A stretch of 64,000 nucleotides of DNA from Sycobia sp. Sy_11 (GCA_018907035.1 JACCIC010000035.1:186001-250000); one strand, 5' to 3'; shown: positions 1-14,900, counted from the first letter of the stretch. The notes: generated by a model not told the origin, from the sequence alone. Numbers and translations: made by a program.

Positions 1-237
1 TAGCATTAAATTTCATTTTTATTATAAAGTTTAGTAATATTCAGTTTATTTTATTAAAAATATTGTTATTGACAATTGTAAATGCATAATGTTAACAATT
101 TGTTTCGTATGATGCTTCTTAAAGCATGTCGATGAATGTATTCTTTGATTTTATTTATTCTCACTTTCTTCCAAGTCCGATAATTATACCTCAATCGTAT
201 TATACGAAATTTTTTTTGGAATTTTTTTAAAGAGATA

Positions 238-298
238 GTATAAGCACCCTTTTCCCGGCGATTTTTACCGCGGCGTGAACCTAACGGTGCTTTTATAC
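238..298. repeat. Short inverted repeat, possible hairpin
   Basis: GTATAAGCACC (238-248) is matched in inverted orientation by GGTGCTTTTATAC (286-298), with a GC-rich 37-nt loop holding CCGGCG and CCGCGGCG. It sits in otherwise AT-rich DNA. It could be the end of a small inverted-repeat element or a structured transcript; no family is recognised. Confidence 0.4.
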
Positions 299-970
299 AT
301 AGAGCTGGTGTGAGTGCACTGCCAACTGTTATCGTTCTACAGATATTTTAAGTGGGTGCAACTATCTACTAGCTTTAATAAATGAACAAAAACTGATTTA
401 AAATATATAAATCGTAGTTAGCGTCAATATAGACTTTTGACATTTGGTTTCATTATTTTGTTACACAAATAAAGAATTGAATATAGATTATCTAAAATCA
501 TTATTAAATAATTGGATTTCTATGTCTAAAAAAAGTATAAAACGATTTTTATATATATAATGCTTCGATATAATGTAACAAATTATTATTTAATCCAATA
601 TAACAAAGTTTTTAAATCTACCATGGGACTCGCCTGAGAAAACGATAATATAAAACTAATGCAAATATATCATATTAACCTTCAAACTTCTTTTAGCAGT
701 TTAAATAGTTTTTTAATTTAAAACAGTTGGCACTGAGAGTAGATGCAATAACAATTATATATTACATATAAAATAATGAAAATAATCAAATTACTTTCAA
801 ATGAATCGCAAACGTATTAGTATTTAAAACGGGTAATTAAAAAATAAATTAAAATTATTGAGTAGGCGATTTACAGTATGTTAAAATAGCTACTTAGTAT
901 CGATAATAATCTGAGGGGAGTATCTCATGCACATATAATAATGCCTCTGATATATTAGATATAGAGGGGA

Positions 971-1032
971 GATAGATAGATAGATAGATAGTTTGGTTTT
1001 ATTATATGTTCAACATGTTGTACAGAGCAAAA

Positions 1033-1067
<35 letters not shown>
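971..1067. repeat. GATA and GA microsatellites
   Basis: A GATA tetranucleotide run (971-990) is followed 44 bases later by an uninterrupted GA run (1035-1067). Both are simple sequence with no coding content. Confidence 0.9.
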
Positions 1068-1068
<1 letters not shown>

Positions 1069-1347
1069 GAAAATAATTTTATGATGTACAGTCTCTTTCT
1101 GTATGAGTAAGACGGCATATCATAAAACCATAAAAATGTTTTCCTATTTTTTGCATAATGAAGATACATTCCATATGAGATAATTCCTCGAGAAGTATTT
1201 AATATGTTCGAATGTGAAAGTAAATTGATCTAAAATCATTCCGAAGGAATAATTATAACATGTTAATTTTTGCTTTTAATTTGAAATCTATTCTACATAT
1301 GATGATCAGGGGTCGATCCACAAGTGGTCCGTAAAACTAAATCTAAC

Positions 1348-1352
<5 letters not shown>

Positions 1353-1401
<49 letters not shown>
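1353..1401. repeat. TA dinucleotide microsatellite
   Basis: About 24 uninterrupted TA units. Confidence 0.95.
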
Positions 1402-1402
<1 letters not shown>

Positions 1403-1640
1403 TGATAATGCATAATAGAATATAAATAGCAGAACATTTTCAAAAAATATATTTCAACTTAATTATTTAATATTATAAGTATTCAAATTTGACAGGTAAA
1501 AAGAGCTAAAAATCATTATTAAAAATCAGATAATTTTTAGGAATACTATTATATAGTGAAAATTTAAGTTTTATATTCAACATAGATTGATCGTATCCCT
1601 GCAATATTTTGACACTTGTGGTTTCAAACTTAAAAAAAGC

Positions 1641-1642
<2 letters not shown>

Positions 1643-1687
<45 letters not shown>

Positions 1688-1751
1688 TGTCTATAGTGGG
1701 CAGAAGCTCAAAATTCTTTTTCATGTTACTTTTCAATACTTGTTCGGAATT

Positions 1752-1814
<63 letters not shown>
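1643..1814. repeat. Pair of TA microsatellites
   Basis: Two TA tracts (1643-1685 and 1755-1814) are separated by about 70 bases of unique sequence. Open frames crossing them on both strands consist of Tyr-Ile repeats and are not genes. Confidence 0.95.
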
Positions 1815-1815
<1 letters not shown>

Positions 1816-2796
1816 GTGGGCATTACTTATACAAATCGACACTTTCAACTAACTATTGCTGAAAAACGACTCTCGATTCCTATATAAAAGCTTTATATTA
1901 TTTAACACGCAGAAATGAATTATATTAATATATTTGAGTTTTCTAAAAAAAAATTTAAATACATATTTTATCCGTACTAGATATAAGAACTTAATACATA
2001 AAAAGTGCAAATCTCTTTTTCTCATTAAATTCCCCGTAATATATTCTAAAAGTTTTACCACATAAAATGCACTAAATGAATGCAGTCTGGAAGTTTCGGA
2101 GAAAGTTACATTAATAGATTTGCTGGAGAATGTCCTTAATTTTGTTGGCTGCTCTATTCACACAATCATTATATTGAACAGTAATTTGGTAAATTTGTTG
2201 TCGGGATACCAACTCTCCAATTTATGCTTAAAATAAATATTCTAAAGCTGAACAAGAAAAAACATTTGATTTTGCTTCACAAGCAGGTTGAGTAATATTT
2301 AAAGCTGTTTCGATTCACACAACATTCTCAAAATAATTTAAATTTATACTGTTATTTGTGCAGAATAAATATCAATAATTCGTGATGATAAAAATTAGAA
2401 GAATAAATGTAGAGGTAAAAAAGAGAAGGGAGAAATGAAAGATGCAAAAGATAAAGAAAAACAGAAATGGATTGTCAGCTAGTTTAGTTACAACTCGCAA
2501 AAAAGATGAAATGTCAAAATTGGTCATATCCATCCTTATATTGTGGCATATATTTATAACTTTCAGAATTTACTTAATTTTCATTTTAAACTAATAAGTA
2601 TTTTTATCGGTCTTACAGCTTTTTCACAATTTAACATAATTATGATGATAGTCAGAAATATAAAATCTAAAATATTAAAATCAAAATTACTTTTATTAGT
2701 AAACGAAAGTCTGACTGCCTTCTTCACTAAATTTTTTTTGGATATGTATGAAGAGAGTATGCGTATATATAATTTCATTAATGGATTTTTATTTCA

Positions 2797-2905
2797 GTCA
2801 CCGAAGAAGAACTGAAGCGTCTTGAAATACGTATTGCGTTTTGTAGATGGGGAAGATGCTTCGTGAATGAGACAGTCAGATTGTCCTTTACTAACAATAT
2901 TAATT
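2797..2905 (+). repeat. Dispersed repeat copy A (retroelement-like 3' motif)
   Basis: This copy aligns with 40381-40475. Shared blocks include a GAAGAA-n-CYGAAGCG-n-CTTGAAA core, TTTGYAGATG-n-GGAA, TGAATG and ATTGTCCTT, in the same order and spacing. The core is widespread in insect retroelements, so a decayed retroelement remnant is the best guess. No open frame of a transposon protein is present. Confidence 0.5.
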
Positions 2906-3462
2906 ACTGCCGGTGGTAACTAATTTCTGATTCTACTCCTGATTTTCTTGTCGTTAATCTCCCTTATTCCTAAACCATGCCCTATACTCATTTCTTTAAT
3001 TTTGTATCTTTACTCATCCTTATGATATCTATTCTACGAAAATGTTCAGTATGACTTTAAATTACCTTCTGGATTGTGTAAAAACAAATGTAGCCATTAG
3101 TCACGGTGTAAAATTAATTAAAAAGTAAAAATTTTATTATGACAACTGTTTTTGCGGTCAAGTCATTCTAATGAGTAATAAATACGATGGCTGTTAATAT
3201 TGATAAAAGTCTATGCGTAATGAAATTATTTCAAAATGAATTGTAAGGATATTAATTTTAAGTGTTTTTAATTATGTTTAACCAAGTGTTTAGTAAGTAT
3301 TCAATCAATATTATCACAATGCAGTATGTAGAAGCAGGTGGGGAATGCTTTAGTTTAAATTTTCGCTATGAAAGGTCACAGCAAGGGTTTGAATTCCGAA
3401 TTCGGTTACACAATATTGGTATAACATATTGATCTAATGTATGTCTAGCATATCCGTGCAAT

Positions 3463-3528
3463 ATGAGTACGGTACAAGAACGGTTTCAAAACAATTCATT
3501 GTTTAATGCTGTATTTGCTCTATATAAA
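3463..3528 (+). CDS. LSM11: Candidate first coding exon of LSM11
   Basis: From an ATG at 3463 the frame gives 22 residues ending FNAVFALYK. LSM11 proteins carry a conserved FDPLxALY motif near the N-terminus, and this is the only comparable match upstream of the supported exons. If the exon stopped at the GT following codon AAA (3529), the distance from ALY to the next family motif (KFDMSIKFEQF in the next exon) would be close to that in human LSM11. The donor (AAA|GTTTGG) is weak, and its phase 0 does not fit the best acceptors of the next exon. The open frame itself continues to a stop at 3657, so an unrelated frame or a different donor cannot be excluded. Confidence 0.3.
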
Positions 3529-4857
3529 GTTTGGAATAATCCAGACAACATCTTTACGAAAAACGTTCAAATTTTTTCTACTATAGTATCTATAGATACA
3601 GTTGGCTCAGTACGCTTGTCAACGGCTATGTATCAGGCTCTATATAAGGCATGTTAAATAATCGATAACACTATTTTCAAGTAATAAATTAGAATTTTTG
3701 ATTACCTACGACTCAGAAGTTTGAAATTTGAAATAGTAAACACTGTTTTTTGTCATATTTTTCGCAAATTTTTAATAGAAAAGTGACAAAAACCGGTAAC
3801 TTACAACTATTTTTAGATATGTAACGAATTTTTAGATATTTATTCCCTTTGATCAGAATCCTTAGTAGAGCTGCAATTTTTTTATCAAATGAAATATATT
3901 TTTATTTATTGTAACAAAAATAATTTATTAAGGCAAATTATTTTGCATATTTTTTCAATGTTATTTACTAAAATAAATAAATTTATTCTTGCATTTATGG
4001 ATCATGTTCTAGAAATGGACGATCCTATTTGAAATTAAAATTGACAAAAAATTATCATAAAAATTTTAAAAATCAATTGAGATTGAATTATTCATTATTA
4101 TAAGTATAGAATCTACTTGACTACATTATATTAATTTGGAAAACTTAATTGCTGATTTCAGTGTAATAAGACGAAATAAATTACAAAACTTTTATTTAAG
4201 ATGAATAAGATAACATATGAACTAACGTTGTAATATTCAAATGTAAATAAAATTTGAAGAAAGTAGTTTAAATTTTAATTTTTCGGGGTTACCGAAAACG
4301 AATATCTTATCCTAATTCCGTCATTTCAAATTGCGACATTATGTTGTATATACTGGGTGTATATAGTCATTTTGAACTTTGAATACTTTTCATACATTTT
4401 TGTTTTGACGAAATTTCTTATTATTGCACGTAGGGGGGGGGGTAAGAGAAGAGGGAAAAAAATATTGTAGTGGATAGCATTGGTGACACCTTTTGCACCA
4501 GTAGAATGTGAGATCTCATATTAAACACGGTTCCAGCTTTGATTTTTCTTAGATTCTTTATGTTAGTCCCGTTTTATATTAGCAAAAATGGTTGAGAAGA
4601 ATATTACAGCCCTACGTTCTAAACAATTAATTTGTATTTATTTTTTTACTTTCATATTTTTTACATTTCAAGAATTAGTCAATTGAAAATTAATCTGAAA
4701 TAGTTTCTATTTCGTACATATTCATGTACCTGAGTACAAATACTGCAAATAATTTGCACTTATTAAACTATCAGTCACTACTTGTATATAGTTCATTGCT
4801 CAGATGAATTGGCTTTGTTGAAAGATTACGTTTTTTTCCACTTAACAATGCTACCAG

Positions 4858-4958
4858 AGTAGTGAGACTAACCAATTTGACGCCTGGACATACGAAATTC
4901 GACATGAGTATTAAATTTGAACAGTTTAAAAATGAATGCAAAGACAATGCAAATGAAG
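4858..4958 (+). CDS. LSM11: LSM11 exon with N-terminal KFDxSxKFEQF motif
   Basis: The frame across 4858-4958 encodes about 33 residues ending ECKDNANE. The piece TKFDMSIKFEQFKN lines up with the CFNNVAEYESFL segment of human LSM11. The donor GAAG|GTATTG leaves one base, which joins with AA of the next exon to make a Glu codon, so the phase fits exactly. The 5' end is less certain: a pyrimidine run at 4831-4839 precedes AG dinucleotides at 4856-4857 and 4858-4859, and the open frame continues upstream only to a stop near 4804. Confidence 0.6.
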
Positions 4959-7900
4959 GTATTGGCGGCTACGTATGTTACTTGGCCATAAGACTGTGGT
5001 AAAAAGTACATCGTTATACCTAATTTTACAATATTATATACGTATATACACAAGAATATATCAATTAATTCGTTTCTTATGTACAAATTTCGATTAATTT
5101 AAAAAATTGTTTTTTAGAATTAGTAAGAAGCAATGACACAGAAAGAAGACAGAGATACTCTGAAAAAAATATAATAAGTAGAATGCAGAAAGTGCTTGGT
5201 CCTCTGGCTGTACTTTATCAGTATATGGAAAACAGAACAAGAGTTAAGGTAATGGATTATATATATTTTAAAATTATGTAACTAAAATAATTTATGATTA
5301 GCGGTGATTATTTATGGTAAGCGGTGTGCATTATAATGCATGAATTTTTTAGTATCATTTTAGCGCTATGAAAATTGCACATTGGCGGGGTTCAAGCATC
5401 CGTTGCGTTATGAAATTAGAATTTCGATAAGGTCAATCAAAAATTTGTTAAGCTATACCTATTCAGCAGTACACATATCTAAACAAAAATATACTACATT
5501 AATTCTATTTTAGATTAGTTAATAAAGGCGAAAAACCCTATTACAGGGGAAACTGTTACGATCATGTCTCCTCTTAAATGATAGGAAATTTTATTTTTAT
5601 ATCATTTTCTACATAGAATATATAAAATATATTCCATATTTTTTGCATTAATAAGTCTTCTTTTTTGTCAAGGTATTCTATATAGCGTGACTATCTCTAT
5701 TCCTCGATCTTGTAATTGAACATGATCTCTATCAATACGAGTCAATATGTTAAAATCGTAATAAAATCGTTAAAACTTTTTTTCATATATCGTTGAAAAT
5801 AAGAAATAAAAATATGCTTTGGAATACCTTAAAAATTTATCTGCTTGAATTTTTTGTCATCTTCCTAATGAAAATAAAAAATAACGAATACATACTTTTA
5901 ATCACCATTTAACATCATTTGAATTAGGTTATGCGTATAATTATTTCAAAGGTTTCTTTCCGTCATAATTTTCTATTCTCCTCCAAACCCTTTTCACAGA
6001 TAATATTGCACTTCCTGCATAATAACAAAAAAGATAAAGTAATAATTTTCGCGTATGCATTTTTAACGGTGACTTCTTGATAATAAATTATACGATAAAC
6101 TAAACAAGGTGCTAAAGTTATAGATATATTGAAGGATATAAACGCAATCAATACAGGAACAATGAAAATCAAATAAATTGTAAATAGTAAAAAGAATAAA
6201 AGAAAAATAATATTAAACTAGGAGTTCAAAGGTAAGAATTTTTTAAAATAAAAATGTCATTAGTTCTAGCTTGTAGTGGTGTTTAATCGTAGAATCAGAA
6301 TGCTAGTTAACTGACTCATCAGCCTTCATCTAATAATTTAAAATCATTATGTTGCCCTTAAAGTTGCACTCTTCATTTTCAGCCTCCAAATGAATTTTTC
6401 AAGGAGAGAATAAAGAATTCTGCAAGGACAACGTTTTCGTTTTCAGCTTTCAAGGAAGCTTTCATTTTGTCCGATAAAAATAAATAAATCCAATTATTTA
6501 AAATCATGAAGTGAGGCGAGGGGGGTTGCAAGGGGAGAAACATTGAAATAATGATTGCCTAGTAAGGAAGATAACCATTTAATTGAGAAAATTTGTCTAT
6601 ACTAGTAAATGAGAAAGAAAATTTTAACGTGAGATTCCATTGTACTGAAGGCAACGCTCATAAATACATGGACATACGCATACGCAGGTTGCATACACGA
6701 GCATCAAAAGGCATTGAAGCGGGCCTTGCTGTGACGGCAACTACTCTACTTCCGCGTATCAGTACGCCAGCACTATCTCATGCCTATACGTAACATCTAT
6801 TCTCAAAGTGACTGATTCAACTGTTCTTTTATTGATACTTGTTGCAAATCGATATTAAACTACAAAAGATTGAAGAATCTACGATTTTCTTGCGTAATGA
6901 GCCAGAGAACGACCTTGCAGACTTATTTTTCACTACAAAAAGATTGACTTTTCTTCCTCTTGCAACATTAACTTCATAAATAGATAGTAATGATCCATAA
7001 TCTATGGCTTGATTTATTTTAAATAAATTAATAAAGGCGAGTTGTAAAGTAAAACAAGGGCTAATTCGCTGATAGCTTGTTAAATATACGAATAACAACC
7101 ACTGGTCTATACGATGCTCTAGTTTATTTTCATTTTTATTATATTATTAAGATTATACAAAAAACATTACGAATATCATATTTAGTATAGTATATTCTAT
7201 TAGTATAGTATATTGTTGTATAAAGACTGTAAGACCGATAAAAATATTTATTAATTTAATTCAGTACGAATATCGCTTTTTTGTAGGTGTACACAAGAAA
7301 TGCGAGCGGCGTGAGAGGATACATTGAAGCGTATGTAGCTGCTTTTGATAGACACTGGAATCTTGCACTTGAAGATTGCGTCGAACTTTGGAGTCGAAAA
7401 ATCAAAAGAAAATCACCAGCTTTAGGTAATTATAATAATAAGTTAAATATTGCCAATGTTTAATTTTGATTTTGTAACTCAAAGCTTTTATTCAAAGCTT
7501 GTGCGTACAGTAAGAAAGTCCGTGTGATAAAATGATTGCTTTATGCTCAAAAAAATTATAATATGTGAAATGAAATTCATACTTGATTTTTTTTACTTAA
7601 CGGACCGACTTAACATACAATCACTTAAAAAGTGTATTTTCATACGTGTAATTTACATCAAGTTAAAGTAATGTTTAATTCCAAACAGATTATGAAGTCA
7701 ATAAAAACTTTATAAACTGTAACTTTTCATACATTTTTATATAGTAATAGTTATAAAACTTTAATCCATTTCAAAAAAAGCTTTATATAATTTCGTGGAT
7801 TGCGTTTTTTCTGTACAAGATTATTAATTTATTTATGTATTGATTATCCTTAGACGTACCAGTAAGTTATTTTTACAAGTATAGTAAAAAGTTAAATAAA

Positions 7901-10900
7901 TGAGCTATGAATATATAAATTAATTATAAAACATAAAATAAAGTATAAAGTTAAAAAAAAAAAAACAGAAAATATATGAAGTATTTATAATAATAAATAC
8001 ACACACATATTATAATATACTTATAATAACAGTATAAGAAAAAATAAAACTTACTTGGTTTTAATATATAAATACCGGAAATACGTTATAAAACTTAAAT
8101 GAAGCATTAAATAATGTATACTTTATTGAAAAGCTGATCAATATACATTCAATTTTTTATAATTTGAATAATAAATACTAGACAATTATTTAAAAATTCT
8201 TTTTTAATAAACATTAAAATATTTACTAAAAAATTAAAATTAATTAATTAATTAAATTAATCAATTGAAATTAATTTTACTAAAACACCGTTAAAGATTT
8301 ATAAGACTGAAATAAATACTAAAATAATATATTACATATTTTTCATATAAAATAAGATAAATTGGCAATGTAAATCATAATGGAAGTTATATGAATTTTC
8401 TATAAGATATTGTTAATAAATGAGGACTACGATGGCTCGATGGGTTGAGCAAAGGATTAGTAATTCAGTGGTTGGAATGCAAGCCCTGGTCTCGGTCAAT
8501 TGACACAAGCTACCTCTTTACAAATTTATATGAACTTTAATTAAAAACTTTAAACAAAACATGAAATTTATACCAGTATATCGTAGCGCACTGTTGCTGA
8601 TTATCATCATTATTGGAAGCATAAATAGAGTGATGTTAAATAATCTGTAAAGAAATGTTCTTAATAAAAGACATTAATTTTCTTATAAGTTATTCATATT
8701 TTCAATATCTCATACTTATAAGCATTTACTTAAAACATAGATATCATTCAATGTTATGTTCGATGTATAAATTGCATAGGTGAAATTGAATTGTAGGATA
8801 CTAATACGTACATATACAGAAAAAGTACATGATAATAAACATTTCTTATTCATTTTATAATTCATGAATGACATATGATACTCATAATGTAGACTTCATC
8901 ACGCTAAATTGGGTATACTAACAATATTTTGACATAATTTGCCTAATTTTTAACTAAAATTAAGTTATAAAACATCTTTTACTCAATTTTTGGATGTAAT
9001 AAATCTCATCAAGCTGAAAAATGTTTTTCGAATTAAAAAATAAAATATTCAACAAATAATGCATAAATTTCAAGTTTTATTGAGATAAATGTTCAAATAC
9101 TGCGTATTGGCAACTGTCCGATGCTTCTTAGAATACAAGTGAAATAAGAAAAGCTTCCGCGGACAATGCAGAATAAAGTCATAAAAAATACAAAGTCATT
9201 CTACCACCCACCCATATATATGTACAACACTGTGCGTAATTATCTACACCTTTTTTATCAGTTTGATTTATTCTATTTTACTTAATAGTATAGGTCGTTA
9301 TTAAGGCTGTGGTTACTTGTGTCGTATTTATATTATATTATATTTGCGGTTCATTGATTTTGGCCTTATTATTGCTAAAGTATGCAAGATCTTAGGTTAA
9401 AGCATATAATGAATGATTATTTTGAATTTGGTCGCAATTAGATTTATTTTATCGGCAAGTCGTTTTCAATTTTCAATGTAGAATATACATATTTTCTTAA
9501 TCTTCAAATATTATCTAGAAATTGTTGCTTTATAATATATACGAAATTTAATATATGATTCAATTGTCATAAGATGTATGGATTTTTTTTGGATACCTGA
9601 TATAGTCATACACGCCCATAAAAAGGCAATATGTCAATGAATGTGTAAAAAACGTAAAAATTCAACCTTGACTGATATAATTATAATGTTCAGTCTAAAC
9701 GCACGACTTAAAAACGATGTCGCACTCGAAACGGGGACATTTATTTCGTTCGTTTTTCTACTTCATTGCCGTACTTGTTCTAATTACAATGTTGTGATAA
9801 GCAATTGTTGCAGCAAAAAGAAAGAACACTGTGTATTCGATATGAAGTACTTTATTTGATATATTAGATATAGCTTCAATTAAATCGTTGAAATTCACAT
9901 AATTAATTATATGAAGTCTTTGATGTTTTGTGTATCTTAGCTCAACTAAAAATTTTACCCTTTTACAGAAATATCTGTAGTTTGTACATTAGAAATACGA
10001 ATTTCTTGGTAATATTGAATATAAAATAAAGTATTCATTTATTTCATTCAAATGAAATATTTCACGTTGTATGTAAATTAAAGATTTTTTTTATCTTTGA
10101 CCGAAATTAAAGGTTATTATGTCATTGTTAAGATTTTTTAAACTTTTGTCATTTACGTAAGTAATCTATTTTTCGTAGTAATAAGTAGTAGATTGATTTT
10201 GCTTTTGTATTACAAAATAATTCATTTTGTCAATCAGATTTGGGCCAATAAAATTAAAATAATCTCGTAGATGCAATGTACAGACATTTATTTGGGATAA
10301 TGTTAGTTTTTGAGGATCTGAAAAAAATTCTAATAAACATACTCTTTTAAAATGTAATTCATATAGCAAAATCACACTGTTAAGAAAAAATAGGATACAT
10401 TATTACTTAGTAAGGTACAATTATTGTTTCTATCCTGCAACATTTACTAATGGTCACATTTAATATTATATTGTCATATTCATGCGATATGCTGATTTGT
10501 ATTTGACAATCGATTAATATTATATATAAGTTATATTGACTTATAACGCATTATTGTTTGTCACAGTTTAAAAATTTGCAAACTATTATGTAATTTATTT
10601 TATTTTTTCCAAAAATATCTGAAGATATTCACTATACCTGTTCGATGAAATATTATGCACTCAAAAAGCATCAAAGTTTGATATTGTTGGTCCAAACCAA
10701 ATAAAAAAAACTTTTTTACTAGTATTCTACACACATATTCATTTTTTATATGCAATCCTTCACGTATCTATGAAGATTGGGTGTTCGTCAACTTTTATTT
10801 AAATATCTAAATGAGTCGCGCTGATATTTGAAAATATTTAGCTTGTTTCATTTATTTCTATTATGAGAAATTTCCAATCATTCACGTATTTATCTTATGA

Positions 10901-11860
10901 AGATGGCAATATTAATTTTGGTCTTACACGGACGGTCTTTTACTACTTATACAATATAGTAAGTAAAGCATTTTTCCTGCTATGGACTAAACATACTCCT
11001 TAGATAATCTCGTGACTGCTAATTTTTTTTATTTGCATATATAAGAGTTAAACTGTTATTCCATGATTTTTCTAAATATTCGATGGATTTTGACAATACA
11101 GGCAATAATTAAATATATGGTTCAGAAAATTTATAAGAAAAATTCTTCTTTTTTTTGCTATTATAAATAATATGATTTCAATATTTCTTACAAATCCTTA
11201 TTTTTCAATTCTTATATATATCTTCAAACTGTGGTTCTACTATAAAAGTGGAATTCTCACTTTGATCCGTTAATGTAGAAAAATGAATATTTTTTAAATG
11301 TATTATATACTATTAGAACCCATTATATCCACACAATAAAAAGATAATGGAAAGGGTTCAAGAATGATACGTGAGTATAGAATTGAAATGAAATCTTAGC
11401 CTATCAAGCTACATATGGGAAATTGAAGAGGTTGCTTGCGAATATCAAAAAGCGAATACTAAAAAGCAGAGAAAAGTATTTACTAAAAAAAATCATGGTA
11501 TAAGATAGGTGACTGTAATAATATTTATGAAACAAAAAAAACGTTAAAACTAATGCAACGATATAAGGAAAAAACTAAACAATCACTCAAGGTGATAGGA
11601 ACAGGTGAAATCATAAGTTTTCAAGTGGCAAAAAATAGATAGTCTGGGATGTTAGTTAAAAAGTGGAAACAAGATCCAGCGCGAGTAATGAGCATACAGA
11701 AAAAAAACTATAATCTAAAAAAATCAAATCAGGCATGAGACTACCTTCCTCAGGTCTGTGTTTCTTAGCATAGCTTGAAATTTCAAAATTTTTATTTTTT
11801 GCATGTTATCTTTCATTGTATAACTACGCAATGAAAATAAATTTTGAAATTTACTTTAAT

Positions 11861-11903
<43 letters not shown>

Positions 11904-14900
11904 AGCATACAGTATTTTCCTAAATATTTTTCGGAAAATTATCCATTAAATTGGAAAAAAATATATCGATAAAAGTCATAAAATACAGATCATAATATCT
12001 ATAAATTTCATTATTAATTAGAAATAATGTTTATGAAAATAATGCTATTTTATTATTTTAAAAGTTATTATATTGAATAAAAAATATTACATGAAATGTG
12101 CAGTAATTATATAGAGCAATGCACAATTAATATTTCAATGTAATTTTAGAATCAAAATTACAAGAAGAGAGTTACCATTCGAATGGGAATAAACTTATTT
12201 TCATTTTCATATACATATATATAGTTTTTGCTAGTTTAGCTGCCAAAGCAACTTGTTTTGAATGAATAAAAGCCAATTTTATTTTTTTACATTTTTTACG
12301 TTCTGAAGCACTGTATTATTTTATTCCATTCTGAAAAGAATTGTAACAATTTACTACATAAATAAAACGGTTACCGCATAAGTAGTAATTCCCATGCATG
12401 CACGGGCAACACATGCTCGGATGCTAGTAAGGATACAACATACTCTTTCTCTAATACAAATAACATCGCATGCGAGAAATGTAGTGTCAATGGAGACAAA
12501 TTGTACTCGAGCACTAGAGAGAATAAGGACTATTGGACAAATTATAAAAATGTACAAGAGAATGAATTTATTAATCAATAAATATAATAGTATTTTTAAT
12601 ATAATTGATTAACAGATATACAACCTCTATATTATGTTTGCAACTTACTGGTATTCTACTGTTTATTATTTTTAAAAAATGACTTTAAATTCAATCTAAA
12701 TCATAAAATTAATTTCATGATTTACTTTATAAAATCATTGAAATCATTACATATTATTGTCTGTGTATTAATAACATGTTAATTTCTATGGAATTTGTAT
12801 TTGCCAATACATTTTTTTCGATCTGTAATAATAGAGTATGAAGATTTGATACTCGAAAATTCTTGAATTTTTACTTTTTCATAAACAAAATAAACAGATA
12901 AAGCATAATTTTTATTATGTTATTTAATGTCGCTCTATTTATGCTTCCATATATCGGTGATAAAGAATAGTAATTCTATAACTAAGAGTAAGTGAGTCAG
13001 AAAAGAGGAAGAGATAAAGTAGAAAGAGTTCAAATATGTAGAAAGAAAGCTCGTGAGCGGGTCAGCGAACGCGAGAATGAAATCGAAAGCAATCCGGAAG
13101 GTATTTGGAAGATCCCTTAGAGACTCGGGTGCAAAGACCGACCTTGACTACTTAGTGCTCCTATATTCGATATAAGATACACGTGCCCCTACGTCTGACC
13201 ATTTTTCAAGACTTTTTTTTATTTGCTTCTACACGATGGAAGTTTTACCACTTAAACCAATCTGTATCTCATACATATTAATGAAAGGTATCGTTCGATA
13301 TATCACTTAATTATTATTTTAAAAAACTAATAAACAAGTTCTTTACATTAAATAGTATTAATGAAAGTTGTAATTTCGATGACGAAGACAATTATTCCAC
13401 CATTAGACTCTTTTCAAATTACGAACGTTATTAGTACATTCCAAAAATATATATTTTTTATAATTTGATAATTCTCTATAAAGTACTAATTTGTTTATAA
13501 TTGGTTTTCACGTTATTGAAACATTTACTATTTTAATTCAGCAAATTCTTGTGATTTTCAAAAAATACACTATAAACTTTGATATACTATTCTTATCTAC
13601 ACATATAATGTAAATAGAACATTCTAAATACAGAGTATATTAAATTTGAATTAGTATTTGCATTTTCTGTAAGATGTTTTTTGTTACAATTTAGTTATTG
13701 CAATGCTTTTTATGAAAAAGAAAAATATTACTTTACAAATGTATTACCGTTCGTAACGTATTTTAGTCACTGCCGATTTTGAGTATATCAATATTCCTTG
13801 CAAGTTCTATTTTCTAATTTTCTTTGAAATTTTTAATTTACATTATATTTAAAGATATTTCTATCTTCTCCATGCGATAAATTCTTATATCTTTAAAAAA
13901 TCTTATCAAAATAATAGTATAAAAAATTGTGGATCAAATTATTTTCACTTGTTTCTCCCGCTTATTGAATTTACAAAGTTGCAATAGATATCATAATCAA
14001 GATTAAATATTTTGTTTATAGAACATCCTTCAGATATTAAATAATATAAATCCTTGTTTATATATAGAGCTAATAAAATTCTAAAAATAATTTTAACTTT
14101 TGACTTATTGAAAATATTAAATACTAAATGAATAAAGATAATTACATAAAATTTTTTCTCAATGTAAACAATAATAAACCTTGATATAAATTAAATCAAA
14201 TGTATTTATATTTTACATTTTTTATCATAATTCTTGAAAAGTAAAGAAAACTATGTAAAACTACATAAAATACAAGGGATTAAATAGTAAAAAAAAAAAA
14301 AATTAAACGTGACAAAAATTAGTAAATCTGCAACACTATTATCTGCTCTGCCTTCGGTTTGGAATAAGGCGTTATCTGTGCCAGTGACGTAATACTCGTA
14401 GGAGGAAGCGGGGGCTGGAAAGGTCGTTGATACGAAGAGCCTAATGTAACTAACTAGCAGTAGCTAGGCGATGCCAACTGCCGACCTTGAAGAGTAGAAA
14501 GTTTATCGATTGACGAGCCCACACGTGTAGCTTCTCCCTTCTGCCTTTTTCTCCCTCTTGCAATTTTTTCAAAGCACGATTTGACCCTACTCCAAGATCT
14601 ATTCGCTTTTCTTTTCTTATACGCCATTTTTCCCTGTCCCTTCACGGAATACTAGCTGAGATTTCTTGAGCGGGCATTGACCTTTCATTTCTTTCCTCCC
14701 TTCTAAAATATGCGCATGTATACACCTTCCATCCCCAGCGCAAGCGGTTTATAGGAAAACATACATCTTTTTAGAATAGTTTCTTTTTCTTACAAATGAA
14801 CTTAAAGATAATTTTAAAGGTCGATGCTCGTCTCATTAAATATCAGGAGAATCTTTGAAGACAAAACAATAATCTTTTTTATCGCTCAACAAATAATATA

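Larger units (their letters stand above)
1..3462. other. AT-rich non-coding stretch with microsatellites
   Basis: No convincing coding sequence is visible. The stretch holds a short inverted repeat at 238-298, a GATA repeat (971-990), a GA repeat (1035-1067), three TA tracts (1353-1401, 1643-1685, 1755-1814) and a diverged dispersed-repeat copy at 2797-2905. The open frames that can be read here are either Tyr-Ile repeats from TA tracts or short AT-rich frames with no recognisable motif. The area around 240-360 is locally richer in GC and could belong to a neighbouring gene, but I cannot support that. Confidence 0.6.

Noticed and set aside
1506..1887. Open frames of 92-105 codons on both strands with Tyr-Ile repeats
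   Set aside because: They are translations of TA microsatellites and are open in both directions only because TATA repeats lack stops in these frames.
4868..5086. Minus-strand frame of 72 codons opposite LSM11 exons
   Set aside because: Antisense shadow of supported exons, no known motif, AT-rich hydrophobic composition.
14454..14645. 63-codon Lys/Arg-rich minus-strand frame
   Set aside because: Resembles a basic nuclear peptide but has no known family and lies in a GC-elevated intronic patch.
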